From contig CM042558.1 in NCBI GenBank assembly GCA_023630585.1, positions 8,215,300 to 8,279,299 on the forward strand: a stretch of 64,000 nt of DNA, read 5' to 3'. Positions 25,193-37,239 of the stretch are shown here, in pieces. Positions within the stretch are counted from its first letter, which is position 1, and each line of letters opens with the position of its first letter. Below the pieces are notes generated by a model. The model searched no databases, was not told where the DNA came from, and saw only the letters and a program-made list of their open reading frames with translations. Both the position numbers and the translations under genes were made by a program. Source of the DNA: Cranoglanis bouderius (lineage: Eukaryota; Chordata; Actinopteri; Siluriformes; Cranoglanididae).

Positions 25193-25299
25193 TGCAAAAA
25201 TGGTGCACTGTAGCTACTACACAGTAACAACAACAGCTCATGAAATGGAAGAAACCATACAGGCAAACACACACACACACACAGTCTCAAACAGGATGC

Positions 25300-25345
<46 letters not shown>

Positions 25346-25437
25346 AGCACAATGCACATGTAAAGACAAATCCCTGCTTTGCTGAACTGGCACGAAAGCA
25401 AGTAGGTAGCCCAGCACACACACACACACACACACAC
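25150..25437. repeat. cluster of alternating (CA)n and (GT)n microsatellites
   Basis: CA 25150-25189, CA 25264-25282, GT 25302-25343 and CA 25415-25437. The middle GT tract is complementary to both neighbouring CA tracts. Confidence 0.95.
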
Positions 25438-25587
25438 TGCAGGAGACTGAGGGATAAGCCTTCTTCATCTCCATCTGCAAGGCTCAGAGCTGCAGTGTCC
25501 CACAAGCTTGTTATTCTCTTGCTCTTTTTCCTCACTCGCCCTCATTTCTACGAGTCCACCGTTCCATTTCACACCTCGATCCAGATA

Positions 25588-25589
<2 letters not shown>

Positions 25590-25639
<50 letters not shown>
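25590..25639. repeat. (GA)n microsatellite
   Basis: Pure AG tract of 50 bp. Confidence 0.96.
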
Positions 25640-25642
<3 letters not shown>

Positions 25643-25863
25643 AGTACAAAATGTCTCCTCCACTGATGTCTTTGTTCTCTTTTTTTCTTTTTAAATGGGA
25701 AAAAAATGTTGGAGAGACGGTGAGACAGCGTGAGCGACGGAAGTGCCGGTTTGTTCACTGGTTCTTTTCGTTTGTCAGAAATCGGAACAAGCTGACATTC
25801 GTCTGATTGTGTCAGACAATCTGTGCCATTAGGCAGCGAGGGACAGACAGGAGTGCCTTTGTT

Positions 25864-25988
25864 CTCTCTCTCTCTCTCTCTCTCTCTCTATGCAGCACTG
25901 CAGCTCTTTACACCAGTCACCATGACCTTCAGCTACAGCACATCACACATGCACATGCGCTCACACACACACACACACACACACACAC
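25864..25988. repeat. (CT)n and (CA)n microsatellites
   Basis: CT tract 25864-25888 and CA tract about 25962-25988, separated by about 70 bp. Confidence 0.92.
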
Positions 25989-25999
25989 CAAATTATAAT

Positions 26000-26990
26000 G
26001 TTAAGACATTAGTTAAGGCTGAGAACCTGCAATCCCTGGCATCAGGTTATTAAGGCTCCATCATATAAACACCATTTAGATGTTACAGTAACATTAATAA
26101 TTAAATCAATTATCAACCGATGCAAAGACACATCACTCTCCTTTAATTGATACCCCAACGCAAATGATTCTCTGCAGTGGAAAGGACAGTGTACTCACTC
26201 TATTTCACTTACATTAGACTATTATTATTATATTAGACTGTTTGATTATTAGATTATTATTTTTTTCTTTTTAAATAAAAGTGACCTGCTACAAGTACAC
26301 ACATTAGTCATGTCAACTCATTTCTTGTTCATGTATTTATTCATTTACATTTTTAGACATTTCTGAAAATATAAGTTTGGCTCATACAGCGAGTGAGTCT
26401 CTGTGAGGCTCTGTTTTATGGAACCTACTGTTCACCTGCATCAGTTACGTAACGCAAAACTATAAATACAGCATCATTTAGAATATGAGGTACCACAGGT
26501 TTCTAAGCTGTACCTGACCATACTGAGTTTTCCACCACATTAAAATCTATAAAGCAGCGATTTCTTATTTTGTTATGCGAGTCAAATGATGTTTAGTGGC
26601 AGACAAAAGTCATTGCAAGTTTATAAGGGAGGAAATGTCTCTGAGACTGAATTAAAACTGAATTAAGGATTTATTTAAAATATTCAGAGGCGTACGATGT
26701 ATCTCGATCTCCCCCTTGTTTGTTTAGGCTTTTGTTTTAGTCTCCAAACCTGTCCTGTATACTGATTTGTTATCTGAATGTGGTCACCTGTTTCGTGTTA
26801 GTTCTTGATAAGTTAAGCCTTTTTACACCTTGTTGTGTCTGAGTGTCCGAGTCTTATCATGCATTCACGTCTGAAAGTTTAAGCCATGGTTCCCTAGTGC
26901 CTTTTTAGTTTCTGGTTTTGACTCTTGCTTGTTATTCCAGGTGGATTATACTAGCTTGTTGCTGCCTCTCTGTGTTTTGACCCGAGTTAT
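26000..26990. other. jmjd1c: intronic DNA with no recognised element
   Basis: Nothing recognised. Confidence 0.55.
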
Positions 26991-26993
26991 GGA

Positions 26994-27502
26994 GTTGGTT
27001 TGTGGACGCCTGACCATCACACCCATCTGTGTTCCTTCCTCAAACTGTTGCCACAAAGTTGGAAGCACAAAATTGGACAGAATGCTGTAGCATTACAATT
27101 TCCCTTCACTGGAACTAAGAGGCCCAAACCTTTTCCACCATGACGAAGACCCTGTGCACAAAGCGAGGTTCATGAAGACATGACTCAAGTTGGTGTAGAA
27201 GAACTCGAGTGTCCTGCACAGAGCCCTGACCTCAACCCCACTGAACACCTTTGGGATGAACTGGAAGTGACTTAACCCCAGGCTTCCTCTCCTAACATCA
27301 GTGCCTGACCTCATTAATGATCTGAATGACTGAATGATCACAAATCCCCACAGCCACGCTCCAAAATCTAGTGGAAAGCCTTCCCAGAAGAGTGGAGGTT
27401 GTTATAACAGCAAAGGGGGAACTGAATCTGGAATGGGATGTTCAACAAGCACATATGAGTGTGAAGGTCAGGTGTCCACAAACTTTTCACCGTATAGTAT
27501 AC
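26994..27502 (+). mobile_element. short Tc1-derived non-autonomous element, copy 1
   Basis: Ends are inverted copies: GTTTGTGGACGCCTGACC on the left and GGTCAGGTGTCCACAAAC on the right, closing with CGTATAGTATA. The interior carries only the C-terminal third of a Tc1-type transposase in degraded form: CCCTGTGCACAAAGCGAG (second catalytic block), CTCAACCCCACTGAACACCT (the NPTEH block with the third acidic residue) and AGTGGAAAGCCTTCCCAG. Relatives are at 32524-33151 and 48267-48741. With no N-terminal domain it cannot move itself. Confidence 0.85.
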
Positions 27503-27509
27503 TTGCCCA

Positions 27510-28855
27510 AATTAAGAACCACCATATATACTCAATGCACATTACTAGAGACATGACAAAACACATTACCCCTTAATTCACAAAGCTTGTTTCTTTATTT
27601 TTCCAGTTGTTGACTGATTTGTTATTGTTAATAAATACGGCTTACTTGCTTGCTGGCAGCTGCCTGTATTGCCCGGGGAATATTACAATACAACCAGTTG
27701 TCACGCTAGTTCTCTGCTGCTCGTTCTATCCTGTTTGACGTCTTTGCCAGAAATTTGCCAAAATATTTTTCGTGTTTAATCTCAGCATTACTTTGTCTGA
27801 GTACAATAAATGTCGTAATTGTAATCAGCTTCCTGGGTCCGTCGAAAAACCTCTTAGTGTTTAAACATGCTTACGTATTTAGACAGCTTGACCGAGTGGG
27901 TTTATTATAAAACCCTGCAGGTGTGTACAAACAAAAATAGCTTGGTCAAGCAGCAGGCAGGTTTCGGTTTTTATTTCAGAACAGGAACAAAAATAGCTAC
28001 TTGCAGTGAAGAAAAGCTCATCAAAGAGCATCAGTGTTTGGTTGCTGTCACCACCCTGACAACCTTGATATCAAGATAAAAAAATTTAAAAAAATTTAAA
28101 AACATGATTAAATATTATCCAAATTAGGAATTCTACTAAATACTACGACTTCAATACCATTACAAAAATAGACACTGATATTAACCCTTTAAAAGCTCAG
28201 ACAGTGTCTATTTTTGGTCTGACCGCACGCAGACATGGCGGTGTAGCAATAATATGTGTATGAGTGTGTGTTTGTGTGCAAGAATAGCTAGGATTCCAGC
28301 AGAAGGGGGCTCTGTGTCTCTGTCGGTGCCTGACGGCTAGGCTGATATTCAGAGACGGTGAGCGTGGAGTATGGAGAGTAACAACGCTTTCTGAAAAACC
28401 TCTCTAACGTGCACATCGCTGTGAATACTCTGAAGATGTGAGCACAAATAAGTGCCCATAGGCATGCCTCTGACAGCTCTGTCTATCAGCATGCCTGGTT
28501 TCTAAATAAGGAAAAACACTCTCTCTCTCTCACACACACACACAGGCTGCACCACACCAGGGAGAACAGGTATTGTGTAAGGCATGTGAGCCATATTCAG
28601 GTGACAGGAGATATTTATGATGATATGGCTGCCGTATTACTGCTGCGGGTCCTCACTCAGGCTACATGCTGCAATAACAGGTTTATGAATGGCACAGACA
28701 GAGAATAAAAAAAAAAAAAACCCAAAGCACAGAAGCGTGGCTATCTTGTGGAGCCATCAGCGGACCTGCTTTAGAGCTCGCTAAGAAATCACTTCAGTTT
28801 AGACACTCGCTCCTTTGTATCCGTGTCAACGGATGTATGAATATGTAGCGAGCCT
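27510..28855. other. jmjd1c: intronic DNA with small repeats only
   Basis: Holds the small inverted repeat at 28164-28215 and a CT/CA patch at 28520-28544; otherwise nothing recognised. Confidence 0.55.
28164..28215. repeat. 14-bp perfect inverted repeat
   Basis: AAAAATAGACACTG (28164-28177) and its exact complement CAGTGTCTATTTTT (28202-28215) around 24 bp. It could be the stub of a small MITE, but no target duplication was found. Confidence 0.85.
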
Positions 28856-28859
28856 TGCC

Positions 28860-28863
<4 letters not shown>

Positions 28864-28933
<70 letters not shown>

Positions 28934-28952
28934 TGTGTGTGTGTGTGTGTGT
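28864..28952. repeat. compound (GT)n(GA)n(GT)n microsatellite
   Basis: GT 28864-28900, GA 28901-28933 and GT 28934-28952 in direct succession. Confidence 0.95.
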
Positions 28953-29439
28953 GCGCGCTTTCCAGTCATATGGGAAAACAAGGCAGTCCATACGAGGTCT
29001 TATGCTAGTGTTTTTAATCACATGATTTAACCATACTTGGGACTGAATTTCTGGCTGTACAACACGAATGTAACTAGAGGTGTAAGATGGCTCAATTTAC
29101 TCTTCTTACTCCAGACAGAATAAACAGAACCAACAAAGTTGATCAAACTGGTGATTGCGCTTCAACTGGCAGGAAACTTTCAAAAAATTCCTACTGGCTC
29201 TTCAAAGAATCTCAGAGTGTCTGAGCGGGAGGAAAAAAAAAACTCTTTCCCTGTGTACCAATTGGCATAATAATACTATGTGTATGCTTATTTAATGTGT
29301 ATTAAAAGAGTATGCAAGTACTGGGACATGTAAGGAAAGAGAACATCGTTGTCTGGAAGAGAACAGTGTCACTGTCACCGTAAACAAACTCATCGTTGCA
29401 TTTCAGCTTTTCTTCGTTCATTATTCCTTTTTGCTGCAG

Positions 29440-29746
29440 AAATAAGAAGCGAGTGTGAAAGTCAAAGTCTCCAGAAGAACTGTGTCTGGTTCTGCAAGAT
29501 GCTCAATAAAACTTACCAGCTCCTTATAAAACTGCACACATTGTACCGGAGACTGCTATTTTTATTTTTATTTTTTTGTCACACCAAATATTGACTTTTA
29601 CTACTGTTTACTGCTCTTTACTGTATTTTTTAAATTTTATTATTATTTTTTTTTTTATGTAGAAACATTTAATTTCATTATTTTGAAGGCATCTTTGCTC
29701 TACAGCATTTCTTTGCATGTGCCTAAAACTTTTGCACAGTACTGTA
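29440..29746 (+). mobile_element. 3' end of a Tc1-like element (fourth Tc1 family in the window)
   Basis: The right end reads GCCTAAAACTTTTGCACAGT then ACTGTA, the terminal repeat of a common piscine Tc1-like family. Upstream, CAGAAGAACTGTGTCTGGTT and TCACACCAAATATTGA are the C-terminal and 3' untranslated parts of that family. The 5' two-thirds are missing. Confidence 0.8.
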
Positions 29747-29754
29747 CATCATTT

Positions 29755-32520
29755 AATTTATCAGGCACTTGACTTCTTTTTCCTCATTTACACCTCTCTA
29801 AAATGCCTGCTTGCGTTCGGCAAGGCAAACCGTCACAAAGCTCCTCCGCCGTCGTGCAAGGAGTTGTGGGTAATATTAGCTGAAACAGTGTCCACAGATC
29901 CACACTTCAAAAATCTACCGGGAATAGTAGACCATCCGGGTACATCTGGGATACCCATTTCGGATAGTATGCCAACTGGGACGCAGGGTTTGCTGTTATA
30001 GAGAGGGTAAGACAATATCAGCTACCCGACTGAAGTTTAATGTTAACAATATTACAAACTTCCCAGTCGTCCTAGAACGACGGATAACGCGGCGAGGACG
30101 TGGCATGCCTGGGACAATCCGCTGCACTGTTGCATGCTGAAGATGTAGTGAAGTGTACTGGTGCAGTCGGTTGTGAATGAAAACGAATCTTCTTAATGAT
30201 GCATTGATTCAGTCCTCAAAATGTCAGCGATTAAACAGTGTGACGTCACATGAAACGCAAGGCCAGCTGTACTAGCTGCACAAAAAAACCCAGAAAAAAT
30301 ATCACAAGAGTATGTTAGGAGATGACGTCTGAACTCATATCTGATCTGCAGTGTCTGTATTATTGCCTGCACGAGCTTAACAGCAGTGTGACAGTTTACA
30401 TATCAATTCATGCAACCCTTCAAGGAGAATAGGTGCGGACAGAACATGAGCAAAAGAGTCCTTTCGGGTGCTTTCGTGCCTACCGGGCTGTTTGTCGAGT
30501 CTGAATCAGAGTGAAACTGATACTTTTGTTTCCTTTGCCTGTTGCTTTGGTTTCACATGTACGACTTGAAACATAAACCTCTTTGCTCTTTTCCTTTTAT
30601 GACAAAAAACAAACAAAAAAAAAAAAAACAAAGCAGATAAACAGACCTTCGCCAAAGTGCAAGTAGAAATCACAAGAACGCGGAGATGTCTGAAAGCTCG
30701 CAAGTCGCACAAATATGTAGTCAGTTGTTGTATGAAACAAATCAAATAGGTATTAAGAATAAAAAGAATAAATGAAAGACAAGTTATTTTGCTCACAAAT
30801 GCATTTCAACCAAAAATGACTCGCCACTGACGAAAGAACACAAATCCTAGCACTGAGATGACTAATTAAATGGTTCATCACCAAACTGTGACTTTCTAGT
30901 CACAAATGCAGAAGTGTAAATGCATTTCAAGCTTTAAAGCCTAGTCATGCTGATTATAACTCCATCACACCGATCTCCAGAGGGCCTCCACCTCAGCGGC
31001 TACGAGCCATCTCTCTTGAGAAAGCGGCATTAATAATTACATCGACTACTGACAGGAAAGCCCTGGGAGGACGCCCTTCTAAATATGCAAAACAATTAAC
31101 GGCTCGTTTTATCAATGGATTCAAGCGATTATGGTTCAGAATTCCTGAGAGGATTCATCAGATTCACACTAAAGCTGGTGGTACACTTCAGAAGATACGG
31201 TGTGTCGTCTTTCTAGGACCCTCCACACCGCCAGGAGGCTGTGAGATCATGACACCAAGCAGATGAACAAACAACAAATGGCAAAACCTGCAGAGGAAAA
31301 TGTATGTAGCGGAGAGTGGAGGTGGCTTTGGTGGGAACAGATGAAGAACGAATGGATTTGAGATGGAGAAGGAAGCAGTATGTTCGGGTTCATCTCTGCA
31401 GGATGACTACACCGGTGGAGTCAATGTCCGTATTTGTATAAGCTTTCGGTATCGCCTGTTACCGCATTTCTCCGGGACATTACTGTGGAACAAAAGCCAC
31501 TTCAAAGAAATGAGTTTCCACAGCCTGCTGTTGAGAGGACATCCTGCGGGAGGGCCGTCTCTCTGTCCTTCCTTTCCCCTCTGACTCAAGTCCAAAGTCT
31601 CTGCTCAGACTAGCAGCATTTTATTTCTCATTAATATCACTAAAGGTTATACGAATACAGTTCCTGGTGAAAAGCTCGTCTGTCAGGATAACATCGTGAG
31701 CCTGTCGGTCTGGGCTGCCTGTCCTGCCTTCGCGCATTTTAACGCACAATAAAAGCATGTAGCGATGGATACTGGGATGGAGTGGACGCTCGGGCCGAGA
31801 TCCAGGTCTTTTCCCCCGTGGCTCTGTGAGTGGCTCTTTATCGTGCAGCTCTGTGCTGCGGGCCCTGTCAAACTCATCATCCTGTGCGCTCGAGCTCCGG
31901 TGACCGAAAATGAGGTCAGTTGGAAAAAATGAAAAGTGAAGCTATGAATAATGTAAAGATACCGCAGAGAGGGTATTCTCAGAACGAGGTATTTTCAGTC
32001 CGTCGTCTCGGAACGAAAATGGAAATAAACATTTCGGGCAGGGGAAAAAAAAAAAAATCTTTCTATAAATATACGGTCATCTAAACACAATGAAGAAAAT
32101 GATAGAAGGATCTGCAATGCCGGAATACTTTTTGAGAGTTTAAGCCTCGTACTGAAGAGATTAAAACACTGCACTGGGTCACTGCTAAAACCTCAAATAC
32201 CACCAATGGACATGTGCTGCCAAGTCTAACTGGTAATTACAGAAGTGAGCTCATGTTGAACTTTTGTTCTTGAAAGTTTTTTTCATGTTTGCATCGATAC
32301 TGACAGAGCTCTGAGTATCCCTTCATATCAAATACCAACACGCACACAGTAACCAGACGTGACCTTTTTTCCCCCACCCCTGTTTTCTCCCTGATTTAAT
32401 CTTTTGCCAATTCCCACCCACCAGTACGGCAAACACTTCTGATGGCAAAACCGGCAAGCAGACTTTAAGCCAGTTTATCGCCAATGTTCATGTCAATGTT
32501 GCACATGTTCATGGATTAGC
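29755..32520. other. jmjd1c: intronic DNA with no recognised element
   Basis: Long, apparently unique stretch. The segment at about 30950-31170 is less AT-rich and reads as if it could be conserved non-coding sequence, but I cannot test that. Confidence 0.5.
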
Positions 32521-32523
32521 TCG

Positions 32524-33151
32524 CTAAATGGCCAAGAGTATGTGGATACCTGATCGGCACACAAATATGTGCCACCAAACTGATGCCTGAGGTTCCTTCA
32601 CTGGAAATACGAGACCCAAACTAATGCACACACTCACACACCAATGGCAGCAGAGCTACCATGCAAGGCACCTGCCTGCCATCGGGAGCAACTTGGGGTT
32701 CAGTGTCTTGGACATGGTCAAGGACACTTCGGCACATGGAGTCGTGTGGGCCGGGAATTGAACCGCCAACCCTATGATTGAGTGGACAACCCGCTCTACC
32801 ACCTGAGCCACAGCCGCCCCAAACCTGTTCCAGCAAGACACAAAGTGCACAAAGCAAGCTCCATGAAGACATGGTTTGCAAAAGTTGGCTTGGAAGACCT
32901 GGGGTGTCCTGCACAGAGCCCTGACCTCAACCTCTGGGATAAACTGAAATGCCGAATGAACCCCAGGCCTCCTCGTCTGACCTCACTAATGCTCTTGTGG
33001 CTGAATGAGCACCAAAATCTAGTGGAAAGTCTTCCCGGAAGAGTGGAACTTATTATAAAAGCAAAGGGGGACTAAATCTGGTATGGGATGTTCAACAGGC
33101 ACATATGGTTGTGATGGTCAGGTGTCCACCAACTTTTGGCCATATGGTGTA
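32524..33151 (+). mobile_element. short Tc1-derived element, copy 2, interrupted by a SINE
   Basis: Left end TAAATGGCCAAGAGTATG continues with TGGATACCTGATC; right end GGTCAGGTGTCCACCAAC then TTTTGGCCATATGGTGTA, an inverted pair. The interior holds the transposase C-terminal part (GCACAGAGCCCTGACCTCAA, AAAATCTAGTGGAAAG). The body is split between 32621 and 32818 by the SINE listed next. Confidence 0.85.
32622..32817 (-). mobile_element. tRNA-derived SINE, second family, copy 1, nested in the Tc1 element
   Basis: Read on the minus strand it begins GGCGGCTGTGGCTCAGGTGG, continues TAGAGCGGG (box A region) and has GGCGGTTCAATTCCC as box B. A 7-bp duplication CCCAAAC flanks it exactly (32615-32621 and 32818-32824), showing that it inserted into the older element. 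The (CA)-rich 3' part is short, so the copy may be 3' incomplete compared with 34645-34918. Confidence 0.88.
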
Positions 33152-33154
33152 TTT

Positions 33155-34010
33155 CAAAATATGATCTGATCCCAAACCAGTGAACAGTATTGAGAAAATA
33201 TTAATCCAACAAACATCTGTACTGCAGCAGCACATTCACACGACTGAATCAACAGCACTAATTCGACTGCCCCGTTGACAGAGATGTATCTGCACTGCAC
33301 GTGAATACGCAGCTAAAAATAATTGCAAAGCAACATTTTCTTTTAATTCGGTTGAAATAAGCTTTCTTCTCTCTTCCAAGAATGCTTTAAAATTAGGACA
33401 GTGCCGCTTGCCAAATAATGTCTTACTGAAACTCTAGGCATGCAGCCAAAAAGAAATCTGTAAAACAAGAGGAAAGCCAAGCAACCATTAGGTTTAATGC
33501 AAGCTCTGCACCCTGCTCCTTCTTCCTAGTTCACTTCAGTCCACGTTATTGGCACGACGATTATTATCCATGCCGGCGCTGCCAAAGCGTAGGTCACACA
33601 CTAGAAAGGAAACGCAGGACGTTTAACATTAGAGCAACAGCCACAAATCGAGTACAAATTGTCTCTGAAAGGTTTGAGAGCAAAGATGCGCATGGAAATA
33701 TGGGTAACCTTTCCATGAATGATTTTGCGGGTCACACAGTAGCGGGTAAAGAGGACATTGTGGTGCGACTGTGCAGCACTTCGTGTTCTCTCCGTTTCTC
33801 GGGTTTCAGCTCTTGGGGATGATATTTCCTCTCTTGTTAGGAGTTCATCGTGGCTGAATGCCATATGTCCACAAGCACAGCAGCATCACTTCAGAAACCT
33901 TTTTATTTAATTACGCAGTGCACTTGCTGAGGCTGTACTTCAAGGTGCTTCTATATTAAGAGCTTGTTTACACATTTCAGACACACATCAGAACAGAAGC
34001 AACTTCCTGT
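33155..34010. other. jmjd1c: intronic DNA with no recognised element
   Basis: Nothing recognised. Confidence 0.55.
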
Positions 34011-34019
34011 AGGAGTGGC

Positions 34020-35236
34020 TAGGCCTGTCACGATAACTGCTTTTGATATATTGTCCCAGAAATAACTGCGATAAGCGATATTATTGTCATTTTAAGACCA
34101 TTTTATGCCACTGATATAATGATAATATAATAGCATAATAATGCACGTACACCCTTTTAAAGATCAGTGAACTTTTCATTCTTAAGTATATTCAGACATT
34201 GGAATTGGAATTCAAACATAAATAAAATAAAACCAAAACAATAAATAAAATGGACTGTAATACAATATTGTGAATACTTTATGCTTTAGTTATTCATTTT
34301 CTCTGTTTTAGTGCGTTGTTACGGAAATTGTACTCACAACGTGACTCACCATTCTACCTAGCGCCTTACTTAAATTCAATTTCACTTGTGCATTCGCGTC
34401 ATTTTGTTCAGAAGCAAGCTGTAATATTAAGTCTATGTTGTGTAAATGTCTGATTAATCTCATATGTGTACAGGATGCGTTTGAGTGAGTTCATTAACCT
34501 GCTAGTAAAGCGCTTCAGTTTACCGCTGTTCATTCGCTGTTCAGCTTCAGCTCACGTATCTTAAGCGGCTCCATCCCCGAAATTATTTCCTACGACTGGA
34601 TTATTTGAAACACTAGAACTATTCTTTAAAAAACATTGTTAGTGAATGGTAAATGGTCTGCACTTACATAGCGCCTTTTAACCTTTGCGGTTCACAAAGC
34701 GCTTCACACAGTGTCTCATTCACCCATTCACACACACACACTCACACACCAACTGCAGCAGAGCTACCATGCAAGGCACCTGCCTGCCATCGGGAGCAAC
34801 TTGGGGTTCAATGTCTTGCCCAAGGACACTTCGGCACATGGAGTCACGTGGGCTGGGAATCGAACTGCCAACCCTACGATTAGTGGACAACCCGCTCTAC
34901 CACCTGAGCCACAGCCGCCATGTTAATGCCTTGCGTGTCATTTTTTTCAACAGTATGTTTTAATTAAAATCGGTGCAAGTGCTTGTTACACATCTTAAAT
35001 TGTGCACTTATCTTAAATTCGACAAATATTCGAATTTAGAATTTTAATTTTGACAGCCCTAGAGCGGACGAGAGGACAGAAGCAGCGCTAATGGCTAAAA
35101 TGTTGGTGACATTCATTCTTATGTAAACAAACATGCGTGTGAACACAATGGACGATTTCGAAGTCAGCAAGAATGATCGAGGTCATATCCGTATATAGTA
35201 CGATAAGTCGATAATGTATTTATCGTGACAGGCCTA
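34020..35236. mobile_element. hAT-type non-autonomous DNA transposon
   Basis: Ends are inverted: TAGGCCTGTCACGATAA at 34020 and TTATCGTGACAGGCCTA ending at 35236. The 8 bp just outside are GGAGTGGC (34012-34019) and GGAGTCGC (35237-35244), an 8-bp target duplication with one mismatch, as expected for hAT. No transposase frame is present. A SINE lies inside at 34645-34918, and the motif TTTTGACAGCCCTAG at about 35050 looks like the end of a further, older hAT-like piece. Confidence 0.87.
34645..34918 (-). mobile_element. tRNA-derived SINE, second family, copy 2
   Basis: On the minus strand: head GGCGGCTGTGGCTCAGGTGG with box A, box B GGCAGTTCGATTCCC, body with AAGTGTCCTTGGGCAAGACA, a CA-rich patch and the tail GCGCTATGTAAGTGCAGACC. 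It is longer than the copy at 32622-32817 and likely near full length. Confidence 0.87.
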
Positions 35237-35244
35237 GGAGTCGC

Positions 35245-36375
35245 TGCTATCAACCGTGAATATAACAAACAAACTATCTCTGATTCGCTGCAGTGCGACC
35301 TTCCAGAGACCTTCCATGTCCATCACCAAAACAGATGGTGAATAAAAATAGTTCTCCATACTATATGCTCAAGTGTGTGAGACAGAAATACTGCTTTTTT
35401 TTCCTTCTTTTTTTTGTTCCTGCAAATTTAGGTAGCAGTTTGATGACAGAAGGAAATGTCTACATGGATAAACTAAAGCTTGCTAGTTTGCTCAGTATCT
35501 CTCAGTTCACTGACCAGCCTGAAACACATGAAATAAATATGCTTATATTGATATTTATACTTGTGATGTGCTTAAAGTTTCTGGTGCTAATTTGTTGGAC
35601 GGTGTTGTATCTTCGTTATTCTTCTGAGAAATCAGCGGTATGTTGCTGTATGACGTCACAGAGGGACAATGCTAGCTCAGTCAGAATGGATTTTAATAGG
35701 AGAAATTTGTTCAACATGATCTCAAACAGTCAGGTTTCGCTGTTAGCTCACAAAAACAAAAGAGCTGGACAGACTAAGAGACTAAAGCGCTGCTGCATCA
35801 CTCTCTTCAAGTAGAGTTGAAGCTAAGGCTGAATCGCCACTTTGAGCAGGTAGTCAAGCGGCATTGTGGGTAACGCAGTAAACTGAAAATAGGCCAACAT
35901 CTCAACAAAATGGAACATTAAATGTGTGAACTGTGTGCTTTTTTTGTGTCCTGCATAAAAACATGTGTTGATCAGTAGCATAAGAGCTTAGAGATATTAT
36001 TATTAAATGATTAGAATTCCAGAAAGCACGTCCCTTGGGGCAGCTGGATTAATGTATGTCTGTGTCTGCAACTTCAGCGATGCAGCCTGATCAAATAAAC
36101 AGAGAAAGAAGCCGAGCCACTTGACCTCGAGGAGTCAGCAAATCCGCAGGTCTGACATCCGCAGCTCGGATGATGTCATGTGTGGTGCTGAGTGGTAACA
36201 AACACATCCGCGTTGCCCTGCACTCTTCCTTCTGGCTTTCTGAACGGAAACCCTTTCTCCAACAAAACCAAACAAAGGTATCTTAAATGTGCTAGATGTA
36301 ACGTTTTATTCCAAGAGTGTACTAACACTGAGCTACATAATAATAATCTCTACAAACATTAAAAATGAGAGCGAT
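35245..36375. other. jmjd1c: intronic DNA with no recognised element
   Basis: Includes an open frame of 173 codons (35293-35814, plus strand) with one hydrophobic stretch but no recognised family. A frame of this length is expected about once by chance in 64 kb, so it is not called as a gene. Confidence 0.55.
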
Positions 36376-36378
36376 TTT

Positions 36379-36379
<1 letters not shown>

Positions 36380-36422
<43 letters not shown>
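36380..36422. repeat. poly-A tract of about 43 bases
   Basis: Uninterrupted A run; length is likely uncertain in the assembly. No retroposed gene is visible upstream. Confidence 0.93.
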
Positions 36423-36423
<1 letters not shown>

Positions 36424-36742
36424 ACACAATCCCTCTGGGAGTGCAGCGTAACTGAGAGGCAGAATGCGCTATCAGGCCGGACGCTCGAAGAGGATGTTCA
36501 TCAACAAGGCTCTGACAATGACTCGGATCATTAAAAATGCAGACAAGAGCGTCTAGACATATTCCTGAGTTTTATAGCCTGCCCTCCCTTCACATGCTTT
36601 GTCTTCATCACGGCCTCCCTTTTTTCCCTTTCACATCCACACAGATGAATGCAAGGCCTCCTTATAGGACAGAAGACTTTCTGTTTGCTTCAGAATGATC
36701 AGAGGCCTCTCAATTATGAAATGGTATGACAAAAACAGCACA

Positions 36743-36960
<218 letters not shown>

Positions 36961-36969
36961 GGTGCATCT

Positions 36970-37159
36970 CAATAAATTAGAATGTCGTGGAAAAGTTCAT
37001 TTATTTCAGTAATTCAACTCAAACTGTGAAACTCGTGTATTAAATAAATTCAATGCACACAGACTGAAGTAGTTTAAGTCTTTGGTTCTTTTAATTGTGA
37101 TGATTTTGGCTCACATTTAACAAAAACCCACCAATTCACTATCTCAACAAATTAGAATA
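36970..37159. repeat. left terminal inverted repeat of the Tc1-like element
   Basis: 190 bp, matching 38268-38457 in reverse complement with two differences (CGTGGAAAAG against CGTGAAAAAG, and CAAACTGTG against CAAATTGTG). Confidence 0.93.
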
Positions 37160-37239
37160 CTTCATAAGACCAATAAAAAAAAACATTTTTAGTGAATTGT
37201 TGGCCTTCTGGAAAGTATGTTCATTTACTGTACATGTAC

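Noticed and set aside
35293..35814. 173-codon plus-strand frame with a hydrophobic segment that might be membrane-spanning
   Set aside because: About one frame this long is expected by chance in 64 kb under uniform base composition; there is no recognisable family, and the codons look like ordinary AT-rich intron.
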